NCBI GenBank assembly: GCA_030141605.1
Contig: JAQGDQ010001312.1
Coordinates: forward strand, 27,501 to 48,101
Length of the DNA: 20,601 nt
Origin: Tubiluchus corallicola
Lineage: Eukaryota > Priapulida > Priapulimorpha > Priapulimorphida > Tubiluchidae
Direction: 5' to 3'
Made by a program: the position numbers and the translations under genes. Below the pieces are notes generated by a model, which did no database searches, was not told where the DNA came from, and was given only the letters and a program-made list of their open reading frames with translations. Shown here in pieces: positions 9,331-18,421 of the stretch. The stretch's first letter is position 1, and every line of letters starts with the position of its first letter.

Positions 9331-10264
9331 GAGGTTTGATTGTACTTACATACGTAAACTATGGTTTGATTGTACTTACATAAGTAAACTATAGTTTGAT
9401 TGTACTTACATACGTGAACTATGGTTTGATTGTACTTACATACATAAACTATGGTTTGACTGTGCTTACACACATAAACTATGGTTTGATTGTATTTACA
9501 TACGTAAACTATAGTTTGATTGTACTTACATACGTAAACTATGGTTTAATTGTACTTACATACATAAACTATGGTTTGACTGTACTTACACACATAAACT
9601 ATGGTTTGATTATATTTACATACGTAAACTATAGTTTGACTGTACTTACATACCTGAACTATGGTTTGATTGTACTTACACACATAAACTATGGTTTGAC
9701 TGTACTTACATACGTAAACTATGGTTTGACTGTACTTACACACATAAACTATGGTTTGATTGTATTTACATACGTAAACTATGGTTTGATTGTACTTACA
9801 TACGTAAACTATGGTTTGACTGTACTTACATACGTAAACTATGGTTTGACTGTACTTACATACGTAAACTATGGTTTGATTGTACTTACATGCGTAAACT
9901 ATGGTTTGATTGTACTTACATACGTAAACTATAGTTTGACTGTACTTACATACGTGAACTATGGTTTGATTGTACTTACATACATAAACTATGGTTTGAC
10001 TGTACTTACACACATAAACTATGGTTTGATTGTATTTACATACGTAAACTATGGTTTGATTGTACTTACATACGTAAACTATGGTTTGACTGTACTTACA
10101 TACGTAAACTATGGTTTGACTGTACTTACATACGTAAACTATGGTTTGACTGTACTTACATACGTAAACTATGGTTTGATTGTACTTACATACGTAAACT
10201 ATGGTTTGATTGTACTTACATACGTAAACTATAGTTTGATTGTACTTACATACGTAAACTATAG
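9331..10264. repeat. 30-bp minisatellite, 31 copies, in a NIFK-like intron
   Basis: The unit is TTTGATTGTACTTACATACG plus TAAACTATGG. It repeats every 30 bp from 9331, with 31 full units and no indels. Variable sites are GATT/GACT, TACTT/TATTT, TACGT/CACAT and ATGG/ATAG. A nine-unit block at 9721-9990 is closely repeated at 9991-10260, which suggests a 270-bp segmental duplication. The period is a multiple of three, so long frames stay open on both strands; these are not genes. On the minus (NIFK sense) strand nearly every unit contains GTAAGT. The array begins 7 bp beyond the exon donor at 10271. Confidence 0.97.
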
Positions 10265-10271
10265 TAAATAC

Positions 10272-10474
10272 CTGAAAGTTGTAGTCGATTCCCAGAGATT
10301 TCAGCTTCTTATTTCGAGCTTTCATTTTGTGCCTAAGTTTCGTTCGCTCCGTGGCGGGATCTTTCCCAAGATTGTGCCGCTGAATGGCCAACAATCTGCT
10401 CTTGGGTTTGCGAAATTTCTTAAAAGCGCCATCCCACAGTTTAGGATGCACTTCATCCGGCGGGACATACTGAC
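10272..10474 (-). CDS. NIFK: NIFK-like protein, penultimate exon
   Basis: A 203-nt exon between acceptor TTAATTTCAG and donor CAG|GTATTT. It enters in phase 1 (T from the previous exon plus GT makes Cys) and reads C-Q-Y-V-P-P-D-E-V-H, matching the E-R-L-L-E-C-H-F-M-P-P-E-K-V-H segment just after the RRM of NIFK. It continues through a basic region (K-K-F-R-K-P-K, K-A-R-N-K-K-L-K) to S-L-G-I-D-Y-N-F-Q, equivalent to K-K-G-I-D-Y-D-F in the vertebrate protein. This basic segment is typical of ribosome-biogenesis RRM proteins. The exon ends in phase 0, right beside the 30-bp array. Confidence 0.9.
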
Positions 10475-11287
10475 CTGAAATTAATGGTAAATTGTATTAA
10501 ATTGATGTGAGAGGATACCTAGTAGGATCATTTGTTACAAAGCTAGCATGGTACATACAAGACAGATTCATCAGAGCCTCACACCCTATCAACACATGTA
10601 CATGTCCATCCATATGCACACACATACACATGCACACACATTAGGAAAACGTCACGTTACCAACAATTAGCGTAACAGTTAATTAATTGAAGAAGGTGAT
10701 GAACACCTTGGGCCGACCACCCCCCCCCCCCAATCCACACACACACACAACTATACCAAATCCACAGTTACCAGGAGAATCCTGACCAGAATTCGGATTT
10801 TGTCCACTACTCTTCAATCAGCAAACAACGTCAGCCACGACCAGATGTGCAACTTCGCCATAGTTACAACAAAACAAAAACTGAAACTCTCCACTCAAGC
10901 AAACTCACTACGTGCAGAAAAGAAGAAAGGAGAAAATGGAAAAAGGAAAAAAGCAAAACGAAAGTAACTGATGTAACAATAATAGTAGCTTAACGTCAGG
11001 AAGCTCAGATCCACAATCAATTATACGTTAAAGCAAAACAGGACAATTTTTCATTGTCCCCATTTTGAAGTACAGTAAAAAGTATACATTTCAACACCTA
11101 CACTAATGCTTTTCTGATAATGAAATTATAGGTTAAGAACTTGATAAATGGCGGGCGAGCCCAACTAGTGATGACATCAGAAGTGAACATAATTTTCAAC
11201 AGTGCAAACATTCCATGAGCAAAAGCAAAATTGACGCACAGTTTTACTGTATAACTGTCAGCGTAACATACAAAAACTTGACAAATT
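10475..11287. other. NIFK-like intron, first part; C-run and CA-rich tracts
   Basis: Holds a run of 12 C (10720-10731) followed by a short CA tract, another CA-rich tract near 10616-10640, and a small hairpin AAGGTG...CACCTT near 10693-10709. No exon was found. Confidence 0.5.
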
Positions 11288-11291
11288 TTAA

Positions 11292-11434
11292 CCCTTTCAG
11301 TCCCATATTATTTTTAATAAGAAAAAAAATTTTGGCTTAGTAACAGATCAAATAAATGTCAGTTTTAAAATTTTATTAATTTTAAAGGCAGAAAATATTC
11401 TCGTACCCCACGGGATAGAATGGGTATGAAAGGG
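11292..11434. mobile_element. 143-bp piggyBac-like MITE
   Basis: Perfect TTAA target sites lie on both sides (11288-11291 and 11435-11438). The ends are CCCTTTCAGTCCCA and, inverted, CCCTTTCATACCCA. CCY ends with TTAA duplications define the piggyBac superfamily. The interior is AT-rich (AAAATTTTGG, AAATTTTATT) and non-coding. It lies in the NIFK-like intron 10475-12704. Confidence 0.85.
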
Positions 11435-12039
11435 TTAAGATAAAAATTCACATTTCAAATTTACTGCTGGGCTTACGCATGAGCTTCGAACGCTGGGGGA
11501 TTCATCATCCGGTTTTTATGCAATGCTTTGCCGAGGTGCTAGTGCCCATCTAACTAACGAATGACGAAATGCAGGTAACAATGAAGAACTAGCTGCAGGA
11601 ACATGAAATTACTTCGTATGATAATAATTCTTTCACGTAAGTGTGTAGTAATATTCTTTCATGTTTCCTTTCAATGTTTTAAAGAGTAGCTTATTTTGAC
11701 CTGCAGTTTAAGATTGGATCCAGTTTTCCTTTACCTGATTACAAATTGGATGAAATGTATGTGCTATTGATAAACTACAGAATCTAATAATACGACATGC
11801 CTGAAATATGAATCTTGCCTTCATAACAGTGACAAGTGAAAGCACATTTAATTGCTCTTCAAATATGGGAATTATATAATTACGAAAACTGTAACTTCTG
11901 CAAATGAATCACATTTAAAGGACAAGAAAAGGCCTAGTTAAAGCAAGTCTCAGAAAATTTTTGCTAAAGAATTATAACAGTTAGAGGCAATCTTAAGCGT
12001 TTATCATACTCGCGTTAAAAGAATTTCCTGTTTGTTTTC

Positions 12040-12083
12040 ATTTCAAATACTCCCGCGAGACTGTCACGGCGGCACCATATTAG
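12040..12083 (+). promoter_or_regulatory. Promoter-like CpG cluster
   Basis: A short GC-rich island in AT-rich DNA: CTCCCGCGAGACTGTCACGG and GCGGCACCAT, followed by AGATGGCGTC. CGCGAGA- and ATGGCG-type motifs are common at TATA-less core promoters of animals (Kaiso/ZBTB33-like and YY1-like). It sits antisense inside a NIFK-like intron, just upstream of a possible first exon. Inference only. Confidence 0.35.
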
Positions 12084-12266
12084 ATGGCGTCACAGAACCA
12101 CAACACAAATCTTTATAGTACACGTGCTCAGAACTCACGGCGACTGTGTTCGAGTGATGTCATGCCACACCACATGATCAACTGGCGGACTAAATTAAAC
12201 ATGTCTGCGCCAATGTTTACTGCAGTGGTTGAAATATTTCACACAAATTGGAGTAAATGCAGAAAG
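12084..12266 (+). CDS. Possible first exon of a plus-strand gene
   Basis: ATG at 12084 in context TTAGATGGCG opens 61 codons (M-A-S-Q-N-H-N-T-N ... W-S-K-C-R-K) ending at a strong donor AAG|GTGAGT in phase 0. The B-box exon at 16603 is also phase 0, so the two could splice together. The peptide has no RING cysteine pattern and I do not recognise it. It could instead be untranslated leader or chance. It lies antisense within the NIFK-like intron 10475-12704. Confidence 0.3.
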
Positions 12267-12472
12267 GTGAGTACTTTATTCACTTAAGATTACACTTGGG
12301 TGATATAACTTCTTAATGCAAATTTTCTGAGGCTTACTTTGGTTGGCCATTTTCTTGTCCTTTAATCATTAGTGTCAAAAAACATGACTAATCTCAAATC
12401 CGAACACTGATAACTATTTGTGGTGTTAATCTAGGTAATGAAGACATCTCATGTTTCAATGTCTAAAAACCA

Positions 12473-12659
12473 GGGGCCGGATTCACTAACGCATTCGTAA
12501 GAATTTTCGCGGAAACTTCACAAGAATTGTTTTCGTAAAGTTTAACAACCTTCTTAGATTACGAAACCTTTGTGAATTCTGTCGTATGCCTAAGAAATTA
12601 TATTACGAAAGATCTTACTAATAAAACGGTTAATAAGACGCTTTGTGAATCCATCCAGC
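12473..12659. mobile_element. About 187-bp MITE-like element
   Basis: The ends contain GGATTCACTAACGC (left) and, inverted, GGATTCACAAAGCG (right), giving terminal inverted repeats of about 14 bp. Within are repeated TTCGTAA and TTACGAAA motifs in both orientations, so much of it can fold. The target duplication is unclear, so the superfamily is not assigned. Non-coding. Confidence 0.6.
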
Positions 12660-12704
12660 TTTATTTCTACAAACTTGCTGTCGTAACACGCATACTTCGC
12701 TTAC

Positions 12705-12813
12705 ATTTTATTAATCTCTCAAACATCAGATAATTGTTCATTGTTTCTGCTGCTATTTTGGCCACTTCTTCATACTCAAACTCGATGAATGCATAGCCTT
12801 TGCTATTTCCACT
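12705..12813 (-). CDS. NIFK: NIFK-like protein, exon with RRM RNP1
   Basis: A 109-nt exon with acceptor TTATTATAG and donor AAAT|GTAAGC. It enters in phase 0 and leaves in phase 1. It encodes [13 protein letters not shown], which holds the RNP1 octamer K-G-Y-A-F-I-E-F, then [15 protein letters not shown]. This matches [17 protein letters not shown] and A-E-T-M-N-N-Y-L almost residue for residue. It supplies the third beta strand and second helix of the RRM, which contacts RNA. Confidence 0.93.
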
Positions 12814-12915
12814 CTATAATAAACAATTTTCGTTGCATTACAACAGCTTACAATACCATTTACAAAAGCTTTGTAAAAACAGACTATACAATAAATGTAA
12901 TGGGGCTTATTTAAA

Positions 12916-13410
12916 GGAAAACCGGATGATTGTATAAACATTAGTCCAGAATAAAGAATACTCTAAACTATTGAAAATCACAATAGCTTTTTGTAAATCA
13001 AAGCTTAGGTTGAATAATAATTACCTCGGATACTCAAATTTCGTTAAACTTTCAAAGCTACGCGCGGCTCAGTGAATCTACTAAGATTGGCAGAGGTGCC
13101 TTTTTGTCAGATGCACGTAGCTGGCAAATAAAAGGCAGTACAGTGATAACCATGATCATGAACTGTAGTGTTAGTTTCTGACGTCATATGATGTAGAGCC
13201 CATTTTTCGTGACATCATGCATTTAAACCGTACTGCAATACTTATGCAAACGTGCTTGATGCGCAAGGGAAGATGCCTGCCATTGCACAAACTGTGGTTA
13301 ATTTCTGACGTAAGCAATAGCCGTGTTCGGTTGCCGTTTATTAATTTTCTAAGCTAATTATTTGAATATAAGAAACAATTGCTAACTTTTATAGGCAAAA
13401 AAATGTATTA
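12916..13410 (+). repeat. Dispersed repeat, long copy
   Basis: The second copy of the 7012-7351 repeat, same strand, from GGAAAACCGGATGATTGT to CTTTTATAGGCA. It has two extra blocks: about 80 bp after the first 25 bp, and about 75 bp around 13111-13200. TTAGTTTCTGACGT occurs near 13171, and a close version TTAATTTCTGACGT lies near 13300, so one block may have been lost from the short copy by recombination between short repeats. It lies in the NIFK-like intron 12814-13668. Confidence 0.8.
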
Positions 13411-13668
13411 TGGTGTTCATTTGTACTGCTGGTTGAATAAACAAACAAACACTTACATCAAAAAAACAAAAAAGAAAAATACAGTAAGTTACAATAATGG
13501 CCGATACTGAGGGAAAATAACAATCTTTACAATAACGTGCACGCCAAATTGATTGTGATTAAACGATTAGACATTTTCACTTCTTAAATTTCAAAACTGT
13601 TGTATACAATGACATGGAAAATACCAAAAACCCCAAGTGGCCACATCAGTAACAACCAGAAACCTTAC

Positions 13669-13803
13669 CTTCTTGCTACGTGAAAGTCGCAATTTTTTAA
13701 TATTTCCAAATTGTGAGAAGTAACTTTTGAGTTGAGGTTCAAACATTCCTCTTGGTAAGTGACCAACGTATATAACACCTGGCGACGTCATTCTTTCCTT
13801 ACT
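13669..13803 (-). CDS. NIFK: NIFK-like protein, exon with RRM RNP2
   Basis: Encodes [17 protein letters not shown], with RNP2 I-Y-V-G-H-L, then [18 protein letters not shown], and ends at AAG|GTAAGG in phase 0. Vertebrate NIFK has T-P-G-V-V-Y-V-G-H-L-P and S-Y-F-S-Q-F-G-T-V at the same place. An acceptor (AATTTAG, AG at 13805-13804) gives an upstream extension S-K-E-R. A TAG stop precedes it in frame, so either an upstream exon supplies the N-terminus of roughly 40 residues, or translation starts at Met 13791. No upstream exon was found. Acts in ribosome biogenesis; the family binds Ki-67 in vertebrates. Confidence 0.9.
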
Positions 13804-15038
13804 CTAAATTATAATTTAGCATCTGTAATCTGAAATCAGAACGACTTATTAATAATAATATCATGCCGTTAGTTACAATACCAAGTAGAACAACTGCCAA
13901 CTTTTTACAATTTACTCTGCTATGTATGCTTTTATTTGTTTATCTCGTGTTTGTTTAATCTCTTTGTTTAACTTGCTTAAATTATCTTAACATTTATTTT
14001 ACTTTTCACACTAAAAATACAATTCAGAAAAAAACATACACTGTTTGCACAATACAGTTGCATACGCTAGAAGCAGCAGTCAGCCATCAATGAAATTCAC
14101 GTGTTACCAGGCGAAAGAAAAGTTGAAAATCAGGTCGCTCAACACAGTTATTTGATTCAATCGTAATTTGTTATCCGTTAGCCGACGCAGTCAACGATGA
14201 CGATCAGCCTGACATTGAATAATTTAACGAATAAACGATGATTATGACAATGCCGCAATAATGCGTCGTTGCTTTGTTTTAAGTGGTTAATGTGAAAATA
14301 TATTCATGTGATATTGCTTTTTATTTGACATAATAGAAAACTGAATGCTGATTTTTTTAAGCAAACTTGCTATATAGCATGCCATTTCTATTATAATAGC
14401 ATGACACATTTTTAGCAGAAAAGAGCCATTCACAATTTAGTTGTTCACGAAGTTGGGAATATGTGCAAAGTCAGAAAGAGTACCTTTGGCAGTACAATAC
14501 ATTAAACATGAAACCCTGTACTTGTGATCATTATGTGTATGAACTAAAGGATGTTTTTAGTTTTAGATAAGTGAAGGTCGCTTTGTGGTGGGATAATATT
14601 AGTCAAAGTCAAAAGTAAATTTGAATAGTGGCAGAATGTTGAAATTCAGCATATTCACCACAACAGTTACTGTAACTGTGCGCATCATCAAGTAGCAAGT
14701 TGAGCAGTGAACGAAAAACTATCTGCATTGCAACTGATATCTACATTTTTAGCTTTCAGTAGGTGCGTTAGTATATGTCTTACATTTTAAGATTATAGCA
14801 GCAGTAGAAACGAACTTTTCGAGCCTTTTAACTCTTGATATTATAGTAAGTTCGCATAAGTATATTAATGTTTTTATTTTCTGATTGGCTCACATAGAAA
14901 CAAACAATAATTAAGCATTGAGCAAAGATTTGAAGAAACTCAGAAAATCTATATACAAATTTTAGTTTGATTGTTCAATTGTTTTCAAATTAACATTTGT
15001 ATGTCAGCCTCCACGCATGCAGTTAAAAACCTCAAAAT
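13804..15038. other. Head-to-head intergenic region, no gene recognised
   Basis: This should contain the 5' end and promoter of the NIFK-like gene. Around 14170-14280 there is a mildly CpG-richer stretch (CGACGCAG, AACGATGACGATC, GCGTCGTTGC) that could be the promoter. I found no exon for the missing N-terminus and no RNA gene. Confidence 0.35.
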
Positions 15039-15051
15039 GATATATATATAT

Positions 15052-15120
<69 letters not shown>
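15039..15120. repeat. Compound (TA)n(CA)n(TA)n microsatellite
   Basis: About six TA units, then an almost pure CA run of about 58 bp (15054-15111), then TA again. CGCATGCA lies on both sides (15013 and 15121 regions). Open frames across it reflect the two-base period. Confidence 0.97.
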
Positions 15121-16602
15121 CGCATGCACGCACCAGGCAACATGGCAATATTGTACCAATGTTGTCACAACATTCGACAAAATTACTCTATGTTGTACCA
15201 TCATTTTGACAATATTTTTCTGAACGTATTTTTTTATGAAGATCCTGAAAAGATCGTGACCATAATAGTGACAGTATTGTAGCTGTCTGTATACGCTCAT
15301 AAAATTTTTCCACAAAGTAATTGTTAATTAAAAACGTAAAGCTAACGATAATTTGCTAGTGTTGGTGTGGCAATCACAATGTCAGATAAATTGTACCACT
15401 CGTTCAGTATTCTGATTGTGTGATCTCTGATCAGCGGCATAAGTGAAATGCTTACTTGTGTGATTTGAATCCGTTAATCATTTTAGATAATTAATTCTTT
15501 GTGCCTGTGCTTTTGGGTTTTAGAAATTATATAATGGAGATATGTACAGGAAGAATTATATTATGTCACAACCAATGCAAAAAATTTCTGGGCATTTCTA
15601 TAACTCCTATGTTATATATTTTCGGAGAAGTGTGAAATAAACGGTTCTGTTGCTGTATTTTCACCCAATTGTTAATGTGAACTAAGTGCTAGAATGTGAA
15701 AAATAACTTTGCCAAAGTATAAAATGAATATACTTTGTCTTAAATCCAGCCTAGCTTAGATTTTTTAGTCAGTTTATAGAAGTAAGCAGGGAGTTCCAGT
15801 AAACAGGTGAGTTAGTGGGTTTGGCAAATAAACTTTCAAAGAAACAAACATTTAGATGACAATGCGTAGATAATAACAGCAGTCAATTTTAAAATAATAA
15901 TCACTTTGTGTATCACAATGTATGCTATGTAATTATTTTATGCAATTATGATACCACCCACTCTAACAATGTACAGTTTGTTATATCCATGCTTAATTTG
16001 CAGTGATAGTTGAAATTGTTGACGTGCGATGGCGCAGACTTTAATTTTTCCCGCCGGTGTCGTGTGACGATTTTACAAGCGTGTGAAAATTTGTTAAAGA
16101 AAGCATGGTTTGTGATTTTTGCGTTATGTATCCTTAAAACAATTCAATGAACGAATGAATTTTTAAAAAGCTGAAAGTTGCTAGATTCACAATGTGTAGG
16201 AAGGTCTTATATAATTGCCTGCTAAACTAGTTAGCTGAGTCACAGAATAGCATAGGGCTGTGTCAGTCCATTTGTAATTTGTGTGCTGTTCTAATTTTTT
16301 TATATATGACAAAAAAGATTTCATACAAAATGCGACTTAATTCTCTAACTTTAATTTCTAAATGGTTGTGGGCACTAATTGATGAACCAGTCACCGACAT
16401 GGGAAGTAGCGTTTTTCAAAGAACGCCGTAGGTTCCTGGCTGGGTCAAAAACTGCTTGAACTTTTCTTTAATTTTTTTTAATTCTCTGCTCTCCAAAGTT
16501 TCTTATTTGACTTCTGATCTGTTGTGCAATTTTATTGCTTGCTGAATTGAACATAATGAGAACTGTGTTAGAAGAAATGCATTGTGTTTTGTTTTTCATC
16601 AG
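15121..16602. other. Upstream region of the B-box gene
   Basis: AT-rich with no recognisable exon. No RING-finger coding segment, expected upstream of a B-box, was seen on the plus strand. The final 20 bp form the polypyrimidine tract and acceptor of the B-box exon. Confidence 0.35.
16047..16055 (+). promoter_or_regulatory. E2F-type site in a small CpG patch
   Basis: TTTCCCGCC is a perfect match to the E2F consensus TTTSSCGC. It sits in the only CpG-rich patch (16021-16085) of this intergenic region, about 550 bp upstream of the B-box exon. It may belong to a promoter of that gene. Single-motif evidence only. Confidence 0.3.
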
Positions 16603-16746
16603 GATGCTGACATTTGTGATCAGGATGCTGACGGACAGGCCCAAACTTGTACAGCTTGTGAAGAGGGGAAAATTTTGATTGCCTGGTGTGAAGAATGTGG
16701 TGATACACTCTGTCGTGAGTGCTTACTAGCACATCAGCGCGTGAAG
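16603..16746 (+). CDS. TRIM/TIF1-like protein, B-box type 1 exon
   Basis: A 48-codon exon in phase 0 at both ends, acceptor TTTTTCATCAG and donor GTGAAG|GTCAGT. It reads C-T-A-C, nine residues, W-C-E-E-C, four residues, C-R-E-C-L-L-A-H-Q-R-V-K. This is the B-box 1 pattern C-x2-C-x9-C-x2-C-x4-C-x2-C-x3-H, with the last His expected in the next exon. A-H-Q-R-V-K after B-box 1 is characteristic of the TIF1 group (TRIM24/28/33 class), chromatin-linked E3 ligases and co-repressors. Neither a RING exon upstream nor B-box 2 downstream was found. A 21-bp direct duplication at the 5' end repeats the acceptor, so the peptide starts D-A-D-I-C-D-Q-D-A-D-G-Q-A or is seven residues shorter. Confidence 0.85.
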
Positions 16747-17778
16747 GTCAGTTTTTGATGCTACTGTACTTGGTTCAAATCTGTTCTGAGTCATATCTTA
16801 TTTCCATGTTTTTGTTTTTCCAAATGTAATTCGTAGATACCATAGGGCCATTTTTTATGAAATAACACCAACAAAAGGAAATTGTATTTTCTAGTGCATG
16901 TCTGCATCCCTGAAGCGAGGTTTTTCTCGCTGCTGCGACTTTTTTGAAACAGTTTGAAACATTTTTGAAACAGTTGTAAATCTTCTGAGTCCAACTGTTG
17001 CTGAAATATTCCACGACCGTGTTTTGTTGTAAATCATTCCTGTGAAATTCGCGCGATTTTCTTTTTTGCGAATTTCGGGTTTTTTCTCCAGCAAAAATTG
17101 CAAGAATATCGCACGAACTTCGTATGACATTTTTGCTCATTTGCTTCTGCAATGGCTTATGCAATGTGGCAATATTGCATTGCATTGGCGCGAGTATGTT
17201 GTGATTATTTCATCACAATTTCGTGAAATTTACGTAGAAAGAAGTGCTAAACAAGTTGGAATAATCGAGGTTGTCAAAAATAGTCGCACAGTTGTCCTAA
17301 CATTCTCAAGAGCATTGCAAAACGTTCGCCAGTATTTCGTGGATTTTAGAGTTGTTGCGACGTGTGACGATAAATTTGCGAGCGTTTAGCGCATCTTATG
17401 ACAACTTTACGATAGTTTGGTTTGGTAGGAAGTTTTACAACTCTGGTGACAAAAGTTTGAACATTTTGAAAAAATTTCCGAAGCTGGTGATCTGTTTGGC
17501 GAACTTTTGCGGCATGTTTGGCATCAGTTTGACCTAAAAATTTTCAGGTAATTGCCGAAGTCTCGAACTACACGAAAGTCTTGCTTAAATTAATGCACTA
17601 TGATTGTGTTTACCTATGAGACACTGTCGTTTAATTATTGTCACCGGATAAGCGACAACCGTTAAAGGTTTTTTCCGTAAGAGTTTAATGTTCATAAAAA
17701 ACAGCGAAATGCTGGTATTTAAATACATACAGGGATGAGAATTTTTACAAATTGCATAAATTCTTTGAGAAAATTTTT
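16747..17778. other. Intron-like region with a CpG-containing, gene-free stretch
   Basis: From about 17040 to 17530 the sequence has many GCGAATTT-, GCGAGCG- and TTCGTGAAATTT-like words, unlike its neighbours, with overlapping open frames on both strands. This looks like an old repeat rather than exons: no domain motif, no paired splice sites, and fragments such as TTGCGAATTTCG recur imperfectly. No further TRIM exon was seen. Confidence 0.4.
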
Positions 17779-17898
17779 ACGGGCCCAAGACATTATTTCA
17801 CAAGCTGACCGCTAGTTGGCAGGCCGTCACTTTGTTTACGGACCCAGTACATTATTTCACAAGCTGACCGCTAGTTGGCAGGCCGTCACTTTGTTTAC
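17779..17898. repeat. 59-bp direct tandem duplication
   Basis: ACGGGCCCAAGACATTATTT... at 17779 recurs as ACGGACCCAGTACATTATTT... at 17838. The next 45 or so bases (CACAAGCTGACCGCTAGTTG, then GCAGGCCGTCACTTTGTTTAC) are identical in both copies. It is an isolated two-copy array, probably recent. Confidence 0.92.
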
Positions 17899-18053
17899 AT
17901 CACGTACATCAGTGTAACCACCTGTATATCTCTATGTATAAAAATATAGAATCAATTGTGCGGAGTTATTTGAGTCAATTGCAGACAGTTTTTATATACT
18001 TTTGCATAGAGCGGCCAATACTTAGGCATTTTTGAGACAATTAGGTATCATGT

Positions 18054-18397
18054 ATCCTTGATAGTTGGGTATTTTAAATTATGCATGAAACAAGGTAATT
18101 GATATTTTAAGTCCACTTATAGGCTCTCTATGGTCACAAAATTGCAATTTATTGCTGGCTCTAGGGGGCCTTTGCCCCTCAACCCCATTGGGAGCCTAGG
18201 CAGCCCCAAAACCCCTGGCCTGTTTCAGAGTTTTTTGCAATTTGTCATTCTCATCCCTGAATACATGAAAGAAAATGCTCATGTCACGTTGTATACCCTT
18301 TCCTACTTTTCTCTCCCTAACACGATACTGGCATAGATCTAGATGGCGTAACTTCAACAAAAACTTGTTTAATGCCGTGAGTAGTAACCTGTAAAAA
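18054..18397 (+). repeat. Arm A of an inverted duplication (344 bp)
   Basis: It starts ATCCTTGATAGTTGGG and ends GTAACCTGTAAAAA. Its reverse complement is 19987-20330, also exactly 344 bp. Over a 207-bp stretch I aligned by eye (18130-18336), 11 bases differ, about 95% identity, with no indel. It includes a GC-rich block (CCTTTGCCCCTCAACCCCAT) in otherwise AT-rich DNA. Both copies hold the same 68-codon open frame, but 10 of the 11 changes alter the peptide, so coding constraint is unlikely. Confidence 0.92.
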
Positions 18398-18421
18398 ATT
18401 GAGTTTGCGGGTTTGAAATTA

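Noticed and set aside
9396-10478. 360-codon plus-strand frame and 301-codon minus-strand frame as a repetitive protein gene
   Set aside because: Both follow from a 30-bp period in the minisatellite. The minus frame runs into a real NIFK exon only because the intron happens to be open.
14971-15315. 103-residue frames on both strands across the CA run
   Set aside because: Low-complexity Thr-His or Cys-Val tracts from a dinucleotide microsatellite.
16775-17537. Overlapping frames of 61 to 136 residues on both strands downstream of the B-box exon
   Set aside because: No domain pattern, no paired splice sites, and competing frames on both strands; the stretch looks like a decayed repeat.
18130-18336. 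68-residue protein kept in both inverted arms (also 20254-20048)
   Set aside because: Of 11 base differences 10 change the residue, with no excess of silent changes. The open frame survives because the copies are young and have no indels.
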